From Dehalococcoidia bacterium (GTDB taxonomy: Bacteria; Chloroflexota; Dehalococcoidia; Tepidiformales; Tepidiformaceae), in the NCBI GenBank assembly GCA_003104995.1, contig PQAO01000026.1:1-64000 (forward strand): DNA of 64,000 nucleotides, written 5' to 3'. This document shows positions 1 to 8,448 of this stretch, piece by piece (the first letter of the stretch is position 1; each line of letters opens with the position of its first letter). The position numbers and the translations under genes were made by a program. The notes under the pieces were generated by a model that saw only the letters and a program-made list of their open reading frames with translations, made no database searches and had not been told where the DNA came from.

Positions 1-18
1 CCACTCTTCAACGGCCTG

Positions 19-861
19 CTAGATCCGGGCACTCTCGATGGTAGTCAGAAGGATGCCCCGGCAGCCCAGGCGTGAGAGTTCGTCCATGATCCGGTGGGCG
101 TCGCGCCGTTTCACCATGGCCTTGACCGAGTACCAGCCCTCGCGCTGGAGCTGGGTAATAGTCGGCGATTCGAGGCCCGGGGTGATCTCGCAGGCCATCT
201 CGAGGATGTTCCCGGGGGTGTCGTATTCGACCATCATGTAGTCGACCGCGACGATCTTGCCTTCGATCCGGTGCTTCAGGGTGGTGACCTGGGGGTGCTC
301 TTCGAGTTCAGGGTTGGCGAAGAGGGCAGCGTTCGAGGCGAACAGGGGCTCGCCGACGATCCGCAGGCCCGCCTGTTTGAGCGTGGTGCCGGTGTCGACG
401 ACATCGACGACCGCCTGCGCGATTCCAAGCTGGACCGCAATCTCGACGGCGCCTTCCAGTTCGACGATCTCGAGTTCCCGGGGCGCAAAAAAGCTCCGCA
501 CGATGCCGGGGAGGGAGGTCGCGATCCGCAGGCCCGAAAACCCGTCGAGCGTCTGGACGGGCGAGTCGGCGGGGACAGCGGCACGCAGCTTCGAGTGGCC
601 GTAGTTCAGGTCGAGCAGTTGGGCGTGCATGACGCCCTTTTCCGCGACGAAGTCCTTCCCCGTGATCCCGCAATCGAGGATGCCGTTCGAGATGTAGATG
701 GGGATGTCGCCGGGACGGAGGAAGTAGAACTCGACATCGTTTTCGGGGTCGAGCGAACAGAGGGCGCTGCCGGCCCTGGTGACGCGGTAGCCGCACGAGT
801 TGAGCAAGTCGATCGTCGGCTCGAAGAGGGCGCCCTTATTCGGAACTGCGACTTTGATCAT
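19..861 (-). CDS. hisG: ATP phosphoribosyltransferase, long form
   Basis: Catalyses the first step of histidine synthesis, joining ATP and PRPP to give phosphoribosyl-ATP in the cytosol. The 280-residue product is the long HisG form. A bilobal catalytic domain fills about residues 1-200, with the HisG signature region at about 134-160 (ELEG.. to ..DTGTTL). A PII-like C-terminal domain fills about 204-280, the part that senses histidine in this class, so no HisZ is needed. Its ATG overlaps the hisE stop (ATGA), showing translational coupling. The stop lies 18 bases from the window edge, so any following his gene cannot be seen. Start and family are secure. Confidence 0.95.
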   Translation of the reverse strand: MIKVAVPNKGALFEPTIDLLNSCGYRVTRAGSALCSLDPENDVEFYFLRPGDIPIYISNGILDCGITGKDFVAEKGVMHAQLLDLNYGHSKLRAAVPADSPVQTLDGFSGLRIATSLPGIVRSFFAPRELEIVELEGAVEIAVQLGIAQAVVDVVDTGTTLKQAGLRIVGEPLFASNAALFANPELEEHPQVTTLKHRIEGKIVAVDYMMVEYDTPGNILEMACEITPGLESPTITQLQREGWYSVKAMVKRRDAHRIMDELSRLGCRGILLTTIESARI

Positions 862-1118
862 AGCTGGCGGTACACATCATCCAGCGAGAGGCCCTTTTCC
901 GCCATCATGCAGGCGACGTAGTAGAGGACCTGGGCGAGTTCGCCCGCGAGGTCGTCGTTGCTCTCGAAGCGGGCGGCCATCCAGCTCTCCGCGGCCTCTT
1001 CGACGAGCTTCTTGCCTATGCCGTGCGGCCCACGCGAGAACAGTTCGGAGGTCGACGAGCCGGCGGGCATCTCGCGTTTGCGGCTCACGGCCAGCTCGAA
1101 CATCTCGTCGAACGTCAT
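858..1118 (-). CDS. hisE: phosphoribosyl-ATP pyrophosphatase
   Basis: Second histidine-biosynthesis enzyme: removes pyrophosphate from phosphoribosyl-ATP. At 86 residues it is a stand-alone HisE (not fused to HisI). It shows the all-alpha NTP-pyrophosphatase pattern: a KKLVEEAAE segment around residues 36-44 and an acidic D-D-L-A-G-E-L-A-Q segment around 55-64 supply the Mg-binding carboxylates. It overlaps hisG by four bases and follows birA by about 36 bases on the same strand, so the three genes probably share a transcript. Confidence 0.93.
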   Translation of the reverse strand: MTFDEMFELAVSRKREMPAGSSTSELFSRGPHGIGKKLVEEAAESWMAARFESNDDLAGELAQVLYYVACMMAEKGLSLDDVYRQL

Positions 1119-1154
1119 AGCCGCACGATAGCCGATTGGTGCATTCGAATCACT

Positions 1155-1937
1155 TCAAGCGAGGGGACGGACTGAGACGTCGGCCGCCGTGACCGTTTCC
1201 ACCGAGTCATCGGCCCGGCGGACGACGAGCGACCCGTCGTCCTCGATGGCGACGGCCGTGCCTTCGAACGGTTCACCACCGACGGGGACGACGAGGACCC
1301 CGCGGCCAACGGTCGAACTCCGGGCACGGTACGCCTCGAGCACGTGGCCCGGAGGGGCCTCCAGCAGCCGCTCAAGCTCGTTGCAGATGTGTGCGAGGAG
1401 AGCCTCCCGCTCGACCGGCCGGCCAAGCTCCCGCGCAAGGGAGGTCGCGATGTCGCGCAATTCGGGGACGACAGTCGGGTCGGCGTTGACGTTGATGCCG
1501 ATGCCGGGGAGTGCCACCGCACCGGCGGGGGAGAGCTCGGCATCGATGAGCATGCCGGCCACTTTCCGGTCGCCGATCCAGATATCGTTGGGCCACTTGA
1601 TGCGGGCTGCTGGCGCCTCTGCGGCGATGGCTGCGCAGACCGCCAGGGGCACGATCAAAGGCAGCCGGCGATGGAGTTCAACGGGACACCGGAGCACGAG
1701 CGTGAAGTAGAGGTTCTGGCCGGCCGGACTGTAAAACGAGCGGCCCCGGCGGCCCCGGCCGGCCGTCTGCTCTTCCGCGAAGACGAGCGTGCCGTGCGGT
1801 GCGCCCTCGGCGGCCTCGCGGGCGGCGAGGTCCATGGTCGAAACCAGCACCTCGCGGCAGACGAGATAGCGCCCGAGCGACCCGGTGGCCAGGGCTGACT
1901 GGAAGGCGGCGGGGTTGAAGCGGCTTGCTGGGTGCAT
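1155..1937 (-). CDS. birA: biotin--[acetyl-CoA-carboxylase] ligase
   Basis: Activates biotin to biotinyl-AMP and attaches it to the carrier lysine of carboxylases. The 260-residue product has the ligase motif GRGRRGR at 60-66, KWPND at 114-118 and the DRKVAGML strand at 123-130, followed by a small SH3-like C-terminal domain from about 210. It lacks the N-terminal winged helix of E. coli BirA, so it is a monofunctional class I ligase without repressor activity. It is the first gene after the attenuator-type leader at 1956-2158, with its ATG 19 bases past the T tract. Placing it ahead of hisE-hisG is unusual; a shared transcript is inferred from spacing. Confidence 0.92.
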   Translation of the reverse strand: MHPASRFNPAAFQSALATGSLGRYLVCREVLVSTMDLAAREAAEGAPHGTLVFAEEQTAGRGRRGRSFYSPAGQNLYFTLVLRCPVELHRRLPLIVPLAVCAAIAAEAPAARIKWPNDIWIGDRKVAGMLIDAELSPAGAVALPGIGINVNADPTVVPELRDIATSLARELGRPVEREALLAHICNELERLLEAPPGHVLEAYRARSSTVGRGVLVVPVGGEPFEGTAVAIEDDGSLVVRRADDSVETVTAADVSVRPLA

Positions 1938-1955
1938 GAGAAGAGGTGGACAAGC

Positions 1956-1987
1956 AAAAGGGGCCCCGGAAAATCTGCCGGGGCCCC
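1956..1987 (-). terminator. intrinsic terminator / attenuator before birA
   Basis: On the minus strand a perfect 10-bp stem (GGGGCCCCGG, loop CAGATTTT, CCGGGGCCCC) is followed at once by TTTTGCTT. This is the classic Rho-independent layout. It sits downstream of a promoter and a translated leader ORF and just upstream of birA, so it most likely acts as an attenuator rather than as the end of a gene. Confidence 0.75.
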
Positions 1988-1995
1988 TGGCGTAG

Positions 1996-2013
1996 CTAAG
2001 ACCGGAGTCTTAG
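1996..2013 (-). promoter_or_regulatory. leader hairpin upstream of the attenuator
   Basis: Perfect 7-bp inverted repeat CTAAGAC / GTCTTAG around a 4-base loop, 8 bases before the terminator stem in the leader transcript. A further short hairpin (GGAGG-TGA-CCTCC) overlaps the end of the leader ORF. Several ordered stems between a leader ORF and a terminator fit an attenuation mechanism, but the alternative pairing was not computed. Confidence 0.5.
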
Positions 2014-2042
2014 GAGGGCGGATGAGTCCTCGCAGGTTGTCC

Positions 2043-2102
2043 CTAGGAGGAGGTCACCTCCAGCGCTAAGGTCAGGTCGTAACTACGACTGTGATAATCC
2101 AT
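2043..2102 (-). CDS. putative leader peptide, 19 codons
   Basis: A short ORF starts with ATG at 2102, preceded by a near-perfect Shine-Dalgarno (AAGGAGG, 8 bases upstream), and ends with TAG. It encodes M-D-Y-H-S-R-S-Y-D-L-T-L-A-L-E-V-T-S-S. It lies between a promoter and an intrinsic terminator ahead of birA-hisE-hisG. There is no run of one amino acid; Tyr occurs twice, His once, Leu three times, and one Leu uses the rare TTA codon. The ribosome-binding site is better than that of most genes nearby, which suggests it really is translated. Which amino acid or signal it senses is not clear. An in-frame ATG two codons upstream lies too close to the Shine-Dalgarno. Confidence 0.55.
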   Translation of the reverse strand: MDYHSRSYDLTLALEVTSS

Positions 2103-2128
2103 GCGCATCACCTCCTTCCTTAGCGGTA

Positions 2129-2158
2129 ACGCTAACGAGCGCAGCCGTGGCGTGTCAA
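2129..2158 (-). promoter_or_regulatory. sigma-70-type promoter of the birA-his leader
   Basis: Perfect -35 TTGACA at 2158-2153, an 18-bp spacer, then TAGCGT at 2134-2129, which fits the TANNNT -10 of GC-rich bacteria. Transcription would start about 20 bases before the leader ORF. Confidence 0.55.
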
Positions 2159-2305
2159 GAGGAATTGCTGCCTCCGGTGAGCGATCGCCGAAGGCATGTT
2201 GTCATCGCTTCCACTACGCGATGAGCGCTGGTATCATTAGCCGGTTGCGTGTATCGGCGGCGTCGTGGTCCTTCTCCGAAGGGGCCAAATCTATGACACC
2301 GCACT
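2159..2305 (+). promoter_or_regulatory. upstream region of the rpsB operon
   Basis: Non-coding stretch between the divergent birA leader and rpsB. A possible plus-strand promoter is TTCCAC at 2209, 17 bp, TATCAT at 2232; the -35 is poor. That would leave a leader of about 60 bases before rpsB, where S2 autoregulation often acts, but no known leader structure was recognised. Confidence 0.3.
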
Positions 2306-3184
2306 TTGGAGGCACCCCTGGTTACCCCTGTCAGCATGAAGCAGTTGCTGGAGGCCGGCGTTCACTTCGGCCATCAGACCCGGCGCTGGAACCCCAAGAT
2401 GCGCCAGTTCATCTTCACCGAGCGGAACGGCATCCACATCATCGACCTGCAGCAAACGGTCACCCGCCTCGACGCGGCGATCAGCTTCATTCGCGATGTC
2501 GTCGCGGGCGGATCCGAGGTACTCATCATCGGGACCAAGAAGCAGGCGCGTGAGACGGTCGAGCTGGAAGCCACGCGGGCCCTGCTCCCGTACGTGAACA
2601 ACCGCTGGCTCGGCGGCACGCTCACGAACTTCCGCACCATCCAGAGCCGCATCAAGCACCTGCACAACCTCGAAACGTCGATGGAGCAGGGCGAGTTTGC
2701 CCGCCTGACGAAGAAGGAACAGCTCGACATCTCGAACGAGATCGAGCGGATGAACCGGTACTTCGGGGGCATCAAGAACATGGAGCGGCTCCCGGCGGCG
2801 GTGTTCATCATCGATACCGTCAAGGAAGCGATTGCCGTCGCCGAGTGCAAGCGGCTGAACATCCCGATCGTGTCGCTCGTGGATACGAACTGCGACCCGG
2901 ACCCGGTGGCCTACCCCATCCCAAGCAACGACGACGCGATCCGCGCCATCAAGCTCATCCTCGGGAAAGTCGCGGACGCGGCGATCGAGGGCCGGGCGGC
3001 CAGCGAATCCGGCGCGGGCGCGGGCGCCCACGGCGACGAGTTCGCCAAGGCGGTCGAGGCGGGTATGGAGTCTGGCACCTTCTCGGCCACACCTGAAGAC
3101 GAAGCGGCCAGCGAGAGCGGCCCCAGCGTCACCGTAATCTCGGCCACCACCCAGGCGGCCAGCGAACCAGCAGCGCAGGAGTAA
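2306..3184 (+). CDS. rpsB: 30S ribosomal protein S2
   Basis: Core small-subunit protein. The N-terminus carries the S2 hallmark [16 protein letters not shown] followed by TRRWNPKM, and the family's central domain follows ([11 protein letters not shown], then [11 protein letters not shown]). A C-terminal extension of about 60 residues rich in Ala, Glu and Ser is typical of high-GC lineages. The start is uncertain. TTG at 2306 overlaps the only Shine-Dalgarno (GGAGG, 2308-2312). An in-frame CTG at 2318 would sit 5 bases after that site and give the usual length of four residues before V-S-M. First gene of the rpsB-tsf-pyrH-frr operon. Confidence 0.95.
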   Translation: MEAPLVTPVSMKQLLEAGVHFGHQTRRWNPKMRQFIFTERNGIHIIDLQQTVTRLDAAISFIRDVVAGGSEVLIIGTKKQARETVELEATRALLPYVNNRWLGGTLTNFRTIQSRIKHLHNLETSMEQGEFARLTKKEQLDISNEIERMNRYFGGIKNMERLPAAVFIIDTVKEAIAVAECKRLNIPIVSLVDTNCDPDPVAYPIPSNDDAIRAIKLILGKVADAAIEGRAASESGAGAGAHGDEFAKAVEAGMESGTFSATPEDEAASESGPSVTVISATTQAASEPAAQE

Positions 3185-3192
3185 GACCACTC

Positions 3193-3699
3193 GTGGCAGT
3201 AACGACTGAGATGATCAAAGCCCTCCGCGAGGAGACCGGCGCGGGCGTCATGGATGCCAAGCGGGCCCTCGAGGCAGCAGGGGGCGACGCAGCCAAGGCC
3301 AAGACCCTCCTCCGCGAACAGGGCATCGCCGCCGCCGCAAAGCGCGCCGAACGCGAAACCTCGAATGGGGTGGTCGAAAGCTACATCCACGCTGGTGGCC
3401 GCATTGGCGTGCTGGTCGAAGTGAACTGCGAGACGGACTTCGTGGCGAACACCGACGACTTCCGCCAGCTGGCGCGAAACATCGCCATGCAGGTTGCGGC
3501 CATGAACCCGCAGGTGGTCGCCGCCGATGACCCGGAACGCGCAGGCATCGAAGGGACCGACGAAGAGGTCTGCCTGATGAGCCAGCCCTTCATCCGCGAC
3601 TCCGGGCGGACGATCGGGAGCCTGGTGCAGGACACGATTGCGAAAACAGGCGAGAACGTCCGCGTGCGCCGGTTCGTCCGCTTCGAACTGGGCCGATAG
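3193..3699 (+). CDS. tsf: elongation factor Ts, short form
   Basis: Guanine-nucleotide exchange factor that recycles EF-Tu. At 168 residues it has the N-terminal UBA-like domain (IKALREETGAGVMDAKRAL, residues 8-26) and a single core domain with the TDFVANTDDF motif around 81-90. The second core subdomain and coiled-coil of the 280-residue E. coli form are absent, as is usual in Thermus, cyanobacteria and Chloroflexota. It starts with GTG 9 bases after rpsB and is followed by pyrH after 6 bases. Confidence 0.94.
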   Translation: MAVTTEMIKALREETGAGVMDAKRALEAAGGDAAKAKTLLREQGIAAAAKRAERETSNGVVESYIHAGGRIGVLVEVNCETDFVANTDDFRQLARNIAMQVAAMNPQVVAADDPERAGIEGTDEEVCLMSQPFIRDSGRTIGSLVQDTIAKTGENVRVRRFVRFELGR

Positions 3700-4446
<747 letters not shown>

Positions 4447-4465
4447 GCGCAGGAGGGAACCCGCA

Positions 4466-5029
4466 ATGGCAGACCCCGAGGAGATCCTGCTCACGGCAGA
4501 CGAGAAGATGGACGGCGCCCTCGTGGCGTTTCGCCGGGACCTGAACGGAATCCGGACGGGGCGAGCCCATCCAAGCCTGATCGAGATGCTGCCGGTGGAC
4601 TACTACGGAGCGATCACGCCGCTGAAACAACTCGGGAGTATCAACGCGCCCGAAGCACGGATGCTCACCATCCAGGTGTGGGACCGCAGCGCCGTTTCGG
4701 CCGTGCAGAAGGCTATCCAGGGCTCTGACCTGGGGCTCAACCCGGCGATCGATGGCCAGACCCTCCGCCTTCCGATCCCGCCACTCACCGAGCAACGGCG
4801 CAAAGAGTTTGTGAAGCTGCTCCACCACAAGACCGAAGACGCCCGCGTCGCCGTCCGGAACGTCCGCCGCCACGCCCATGACGACCTGCGGAAGGCGGAA
4901 AAAGAAGGGTCGGCTTCGCAGGACGACCTCAAGCGCCACGCGGAGGAGCTGCAGAAGCTCACGGATGACCACATCGCCACCATCGACGCGGAGAGTAAGA
5001 AGAAAGAGGCTGAGCTCCTTGAAGCCTGA
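4466..5029 (+). CDS. frr: ribosome recycling factor
   Basis: With EF-G, splits post-termination ribosomes. The 187-residue product has the RRF signature: GIRTGRAHPSLIEMLPVDYYG near residues 28-48, then LRLPIPPLTEQRRKEFVKL around 101-119 and the long helix bundle with VRNVRRHAHDDL. The ATG at 4466 was chosen because AGGAGGG lies 8 bases upstream (4451-4457). A longer reading from 4397 would overlap pyrH and adds nothing conserved. Confidence 0.96.
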   Translation: MADPEEILLTADEKMDGALVAFRRDLNGIRTGRAHPSLIEMLPVDYYGAITPLKQLGSINAPEARMLTIQVWDRSAVSAVQKAIQGSDLGLNPAIDGQTLRLPIPPLTEQRRKEFVKLLHHKTEDARVAVRNVRRHAHDDLRKAEKEGSASQDDLKRHAEELQKLTDDHIATIDAESKKKEAELLEA

Positions 5030-5111
5030 GACCGCCGCGAACAGCCCGGTGGGGCGGAGCGAGGAAGCGGAGTTCCTGGGTGACCCGATTTCTCCCATCT
5101 CGGGAGGACGC

Positions 5112-5825
5112 GTGCCACGGCACGTGGCAATTATCATGGATGGCAACGGCCGCTGGGCGACCCAGCGCGGACTCCCCAGGGTGGCCGGCCACCGCGCCGG
5201 CACGGAGAACATCCGCAGGGTCATCGAGCGCTTCGCGGACCATGGGGTCAAGTATCTGACCCTGTATGCGTTCAGCACCGAGAACTGGCAGCGCCCCCAG
5301 CCTGAAGTCCGGGCGCTCATCCGGTTGCTGCACTTCTTCATCCGGCGTGAGCTGGCGAACCTGCACAAGAACAACGTGCGGTTACAGATGCTGGGGCACA
5401 TGGAAACACTGCCCGACTGGCTCCAGCGGCGCGTACAACATGCCATCGAGCTCACCAGCGGGAACACGGGCCTGGTCCTCAATATCTGCTTCAGCTACGG
5501 CGGGCGCGATGACATCGTGATGGCCGTCCGCCGCGTCATCATGGAAGAAATCCCGGCATCGGAGCTGACCGAGGAAGTGCTGGCGCGGAACCTCTCCACA
5601 GGTACGATGCCTGACCCCGACCTGGTGATCCGGACGGCGGGCGACCTGCGCATCTCGAACTTCCTCCTGTGGCAGGCGGCCTATGCCGAGCTGTACTTCA
5701 CCGACGCCTACTGGCCGGACTTCGGCCGCGAGGACATCGATATCGCGTTGGCTGAGTACGGGCGGCGCAAGCGGAAGTTCGGCGGGCTCCTCCCCGAGGA
5801 TATCGAGGCGTTCAAGAAGTCCTGA
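5112..5825 (+). CDS. uppS: isoprenyl transferase (undecaprenyl-PP synthase type)
   Basis: Cis-prenyltransferase that elongates farnesyl-PP with isopentenyl-PP to make the lipid carrier for cell-wall units. The signature HVAIIMDGNGRW is at 4-15 with the catalytic Asp at residue 10. The C-terminal PDLVIRTAGDLRISNFLLWQ block and the ELYFTDAYWPDF segment are also present. GTG at 5112 follows GGGAGG at 5102-5107 and gives 237 residues. An in-frame TTG at 5019, overlapping the end of frr, would add 31 residues without family similarity. cdsA follows, so lipid-carrier and phospholipid synthesis are joined to the translation operon, as in many bacteria. Confidence 0.93.
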   Translation: MPRHVAIIMDGNGRWATQRGLPRVAGHRAGTENIRRVIERFADHGVKYLTLYAFSTENWQRPQPEVRALIRLLHFFIRRELANLHKNNVRLQMLGHMETLPDWLQRRVQHAIELTSGNTGLVLNICFSYGGRDDIVMAVRRVIMEEIPASELTEEVLARNLSTGTMPDPDLVIRTAGDLRISNFLLWQAAYAELYFTDAYWPDFGREDIDIALAEYGRRKRKFGGLLPEDIEAFKKS

Positions 5826-5875
5826 TCGCGGTTCTTGTTTCGCCCATTGCCGGGCCCGCCCCTACACTCGGGCCG

Positions 5876-6688
5876 GTGCCGAAGAGTAACCTTCAGCTTC
5901 GATTGATGACTGCGGCCGTGGGCCTGCCTTTGGTGGCGGTCGTGGCCTGGATCGGGGAGTGGCCATTCGCGCTGGTCCTCGCGGCCATCGCCTTGCTCGC
6001 CTCAGCCGAGTTCGTGCACGGGTGGCTCATCCCTTCGGTCCCGATCCGGCAGGTCATCGGACAGGGGCCCACGTTCGCAATCCCGGCGGTGATTGTCGCG
6101 GGCGTGCACGCCGACGTGCGGTTCCTCTGGGTGGGCATTGGGTTCGCCGCGGTGTTTGCCGTCCTCGGCTACACGCCCACCGATGCCTTCGGGCCTCGCA
6201 AGCCGTTCCGCGTGTACTGCTGGCTCACGCTCTACCTCGGGTTGCTTCTTTCGGCGCTGGTGCTGGTGCGCGACGCAGAAAATGGGCGCGAATGGTTCTT
6301 CCTGGGGCTGCTTGCCACCTTCGCGGTGGATACGGGGGCTTACACGGTGGGACGAGCGATCGGCCGGCACAAGATGGCGCCCCGGATCAGCCCAAAGAAG
6401 ACATGGGAGGGTGCAGTTGGCGGTTATGTCGCCGGGACGGCGACGGTGTTCGCCCTCAACGCGCTGTTCGATACCGGCGTGGGCACCGGGACTATCTGGC
6501 ACCTCGCGGTTGCGCTACCGCCGGCGGCGATCATCGGCGACCTCATCGCGAGCTGGATGAAACGCCGGATGGGCGTGAAGGACGCCTCGGGGTTACTCCC
6601 CGGCCATGGCGGATTCATGGACCGGCTCGACTCGGTGCTCGTTGTCTTTCCGGTGCTGTACCTGTTTCTGCAGCTCCGCGTGCTTTGA
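5876..6688 (+). CDS. cdsA: phosphatidate cytidylyltransferase
   Basis: Integral membrane enzyme making CDP-diacylglycerol from phosphatidate and CTP. The 270-residue protein has several hydrophobic helices (for example about 11-45, 62-90 and 105-125). The CdsA family signature lies near the C-terminus, SWMKRRMGVKDASGLLPGHGG followed by MDRLDS, with the Mg-binding Asp residues. It starts with GTG at 5876. Last clear member of the rpsB operon. Confidence 0.93.
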   Translation: MPKSNLQLRLMTAAVGLPLVAVVAWIGEWPFALVLAAIALLASAEFVHGWLIPSVPIRQVIGQGPTFAIPAVIVAGVHADVRFLWVGIGFAAVFAVLGYTPTDAFGPRKPFRVYCWLTLYLGLLLSALVLVRDAENGREWFFLGLLATFAVDTGAYTVGRAIGRHKMAPRISPKKTWEGAVGGYVAGTATVFALNALFDTGVGTGTIWHLAVALPPAAIIGDLIASWMKRRMGVKDASGLLPGHGGFMDRLDSVLVVFPVLYLFLQLRVL

Positions 6689-6722
6689 TAGGCTGGATGC
6701 ATCCCTTCCGCCCGAGGCCAGC

Positions 6723-7595
6723 ATGACAACGGCAATCGAGGGCACCGACCTGCAGCACCGGTACGCCTACATCAACGGGATCCGCATGCACTACGTAGAG
6801 GCGGGAGCGGGCGAGCTCGTGGTGCTCCTCCACGGCTTCCCCGAGTTCTGGTATTCGTGGCGCCACCAGATCCGGGCACTTGCCGCCCACTGCCGCGTCA
6901 TCGCGCCAGACCTGCGCGGATACAACGAGACGGAAAACGCCCCACCTTACGATATCGAGACCCTCGAGGCGGACGTCATCGCGCTGATCCGGCACGCGGG
7001 TGAGGAGAGCGCGCACATCGTGGGCCACGATTGGGGTGGTGCGGTCGCATGGATGCTCGCGATCCGGCACCCGGAACGGGTTCGGTCGCTGGTGGTCTGC
7101 AATCTGCCCCATCCGGCGGTGTTCCAGCGCGCGGTGAGACGCCCGCGGCAGTTGCTGCGCAGCTGGTACATGGTCTTCTTCCAGCTGCCCTGGCTGCCCG
7201 AGCGAGTGCTCGCGGCGGGCCGCTACCACCGCCTGGCCCGCAAGATGATCCGCGAGTGCCGGCCGGGCACGTTCACCCGCGAGGACGTGAACGCGTACCT
7301 CGAAGCATGGCGACGGCAGGGGCTCGGCGGGGGCATCAACTGGTACCGGGCGCTGGCCCGTCGCCGCCCGCAACTACCAAACCCCGTGCCGCTCGTCGTG
7401 GCGCCAACGACCCTGATCTGGGGTGATGCCGACGCCTACCTGGGCAAGGAGCTCACCGAAGGCACGGAGCGGCACGTCGCAGACCTGACCGTGCACCACC
7501 TGCCGGGCGTCTCGCACTGGGTTCAGCAAGAAGCGCCGGCGGAGGTGAACACCTACCTCCTCCAGCATCTCGAACGGGTGGGCGCCCTTGCCTGA
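6723..7595 (+). CDS. alpha/beta hydrolase, epoxide hydrolase type
   Basis: Soluble alpha/beta-hydrolase of 290 residues. It has the oxyanion motif HGFPE at 37-41, the nucleophile elbow GHDWGG with Asp103, a candidate acid at Asp235/Asp237 (IWGDADAYL) and the catalytic His265 (GVSHWVQ). The Asp nucleophile and the WRHQI segment fit epoxide hydrolases or fluoroacetate/haloalkane dehalogenases; the exact substrate cannot be read. The ATG at 6723 was preferred to the in-frame 6606 start, which lies inside cdsA. Its end overlaps the next gene by 8 bases. Confidence 0.85.
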   Translation: MTTAIEGTDLQHRYAYINGIRMHYVEAGAGELVVLLHGFPEFWYSWRHQIRALAAHCRVIAPDLRGYNETENAPPYDIETLEADVIALIRHAGEESAHIVGHDWGGAVAWMLAIRHPERVRSLVVCNLPHPAVFQRAVRRPRQLLRSWYMVFFQLPWLPERVLAAGRYHRLARKMIRECRPGTFTREDVNAYLEAWRRQGLGGGINWYRALARRRPQLPNPVPLVVAPTTLIWGDADAYLGKELTEGTERHVADLTVHHLPGVSHWVQQEAPAEVNTYLLQHLERVGALA

Positions 7596-8415
7596 CCAGC
7601 CCGAGGTAAACCTGGAGGCGATGGTCTTCCAAGCCGAGGAGACCCCGCTGTTGCTCCGAAAGAAGGTGGTCGGCGGGATCGTCCTTGGGTTCCTCCTGGT
7701 GGCCGTCCTGTACGTCGTCACGACCGAGTACTTCGGCCTGTCGTACAAGATTGATGCCGAGCCGTTCCAGGATTGGGTCGAGGATCGCGGGCTGCTGGCG
7801 CCGCTGGTGTTCATCCTGGTGATGGCGCTCTCCGTCCTCTTCGCTCCCATCCCGAATGCGCCGATCTACATCGCCGCGGGGATCGTCTGGGGGCCAGTGC
7901 TGGGGACCGCGTACTGCATGGCCGGGCTGACGCTGGGGTCGGCGCTGGCGTTCTGGATCGCGCGCCGGGTGGGCCGGAAGCACCTCCCCAGGCTCATCGG
8001 GCACAAGCTGGCAAACCGGCTCGACACGCTGGTCGAAGACATGGGCGGCCGCGTGGTGTTCTGGTCCCGCATGATCCCCGCGGTGAACTTCGACTGGGTG
8101 AGCTTTGTCGCGGGGATGACCGCGGTGCCCTTCAGGGTATTCATCGTCTACAGCTTCCTCGGGATGCTGTTCCCCACGGGGTTGACGGTCGTGGCCGGCG
8201 ACGGGCTGGGACGCGACCCGCGGATCACGCTGGTGGCGGGCGGCATCTGGGTGGGCGTCATCCTGGTCAGCGCGGCCTATTTCTGGGTCCGGCGCAAGCA
8301 CATCATGGGGGACGGCGGGCACACGCCGAAACCGGGGGCAACCGTCCCGGGCGAATCGGGGACAACCTCAGCAGCGGTAGGGGAACGGCCTATCTCCGGG
8401 ACCGATGAGGCATAG
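7588..8415 (+). CDS. VTT-domain (TVP38/DedA-like) membrane protein
   Basis: Polytopic membrane protein of 275 residues with a TTG start that overlaps the preceding hydrolase gene. Helices lie at about 30-52, 72-92, 96-130 and 205-228. The VTT/SNARE-associated core is visible as FAPIPNAPIYIAAGIVWGP, a re-entrant-loop motif, followed by G-x-x-L-G-S-A-L-A-F-W-I-A-R. This superfamily includes lipid scramblase and undecaprenyl-phosphate flippase members, so a role in membrane lipid movement is possible but not shown. The C-terminal 45 residues are polar and low in complexity. Confidence 0.75.
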   Translation: MPDQPEVNLEAMVFQAEETPLLLRKKVVGGIVLGFLLVAVLYVVTTEYFGLSYKIDAEPFQDWVEDRGLLAPLVFILVMALSVLFAPIPNAPIYIAAGIVWGPVLGTAYCMAGLTLGSALAFWIARRVGRKHLPRLIGHKLANRLDTLVEDMGGRVVFWSRMIPAVNFDWVSFVAGMTAVPFRVFIVYSFLGMLFPTGLTVVAGDGLGRDPRITLVAGGIWVGVILVSAAYFWVRRKHIMGDGGHTPKPGATVPGESGTTSAAVGERPISGTDEA

Positions 8416-8448
8416 GACAATCCCGCCAACACGCACGGCGGTCCTCTC

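Noticed and set aside
94-921. Long plus-strand frame opposite hisG
   Set aside because: Mirror of the strongly coding hisG and hisE genes; no ribosome-binding site and no recognisable domain.
1956-2100. T-box riboswitch before birA-his
   Set aside because: No T-box consensus (AGGGTGG-x-ACCGCG) could be found, and a translated leader ORF explains the layout better.
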